This document shows, piece by piece, positions 6,303 to 6,381 of a DNA stretch of 6,381 bases. Numbering within the stretch: the first letter of the stretch is position 1; each line of letters begins with the position of its first letter. The notes under the pieces are model-generated. The model searched no databases, was not told where the DNA came from, and saw nothing but the letters and a program-made list of their open reading frames with translations. The stretch covers positions 1 through 6,381 of the forward strand of contig CALJLA010000193.1 of assembly GCA_937983055.1 (NCBI GenBank), given 5' to 3'. The position numbers and the translations under genes are program-made. Origin of the DNA: an uncultured Pseudomonadota bacterium (lineage in GTDB: Bacteria > Pseudomonadota > Gammaproteobacteria > Burkholderiales > Eutrophovitaceae).

Positions 6303-6381
6303 TTAGATTTGAACCCAGGGAGTCGCGGGTTTCAACCTCGGAGCCAAGGCCTTTTCTGCGGTCGCTTCAGTTGCCTGCCTG
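6303..6381 (-). CDS. Possible C-terminal tail of a minus-strand gene cut by the right edge
   Basis: Read on the minus strand from 6380, 25 codons stay open and end with a TAA at 6305-6303. The tail has a protein-like composition (Ala, Glu and Thr, then LKPATPWVQI). The other two minus frames close sooner. It would be convergent with the hydrolase gene. It is too short to assign a family, and an open frame of this length is common by chance. Confidence 0.2.
   Translation of the reverse strand, partial: RQATEATAEKALAPRLKPATPWVQI

Noticed and set aside
6305..6345. tRNA-like T-arm, GAACCC...GGGTTTC, near the right edge
   Set aside because: The stem is interrupted, the loop is wrong for a T-arm, and no acceptor, D or anticodon arm can be formed around it.

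Overview
The window looks like chromosomal DNA of a GC-rich proteobacterium. Codons prefer G or C in the third position, Shine-Dalgarno sites are of the AGGAGG/GAGGA type, and spurious open frames are common on both strands. The protein families would fit a marine or soil alphaproteobacterium, but nothing in the sequence fixes the taxon. There are no rRNA or tRNA genes, insertion sequences, CRISPR arrays or phage genes. It reads as an accessory metabolic neighbourhood.

Layout. Positions 1-167 are non-coding, with two hairpins, a T8 run and a strong AGGAGG site. A secreted, probably lipid-anchored esterase of the LpqC / polyhydroxybutyrate depolymerase / feruloyl esterase type follows at 168-1256. 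After a 147-bp spacer comes a PAPS-dependent sulfotransferase (1404-2303), then a PQQ-like beta-propeller protein (2493-4043). The 189 bp between these two holds a short frame (2300-2500) that overlaps the sulfotransferase stop by ATGA and the propeller start by ATGGATAG, so translational coupling of the three frames is possible. A retinol-dehydrogenase-like short-chain dehydrogenase lies convergently on the minus strand (4113-4976, TTG start). Then come a 545-bp stretch with no convincing gene but a perfect TATAAT, a small alpha/beta-hydrolase-fold protein (5522-6199), and at the right edge a possible C-terminal tail of a minus-strand gene.

How the genes may work together. The first three genes share a strand and may be co-transcribed. 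Together they offer an ester hydrolase at the cell envelope, a cytoplasmic sulfate transfer step and a propeller scaffold or sensor without an export signal. The SDR and the second hydrolase could supply redox and ester-bond steps. Modification (sulfation, acylation or deacylation) of a lipid, glycan or secondary metabolite is a reasonable inference, but no core biosynthetic enzyme is present, so no product can be named. The two observations most worth following are the coupled short frame between the sulfotransferase and the propeller, and the threonine that replaces the usual catalytic asparagine in the SDR.
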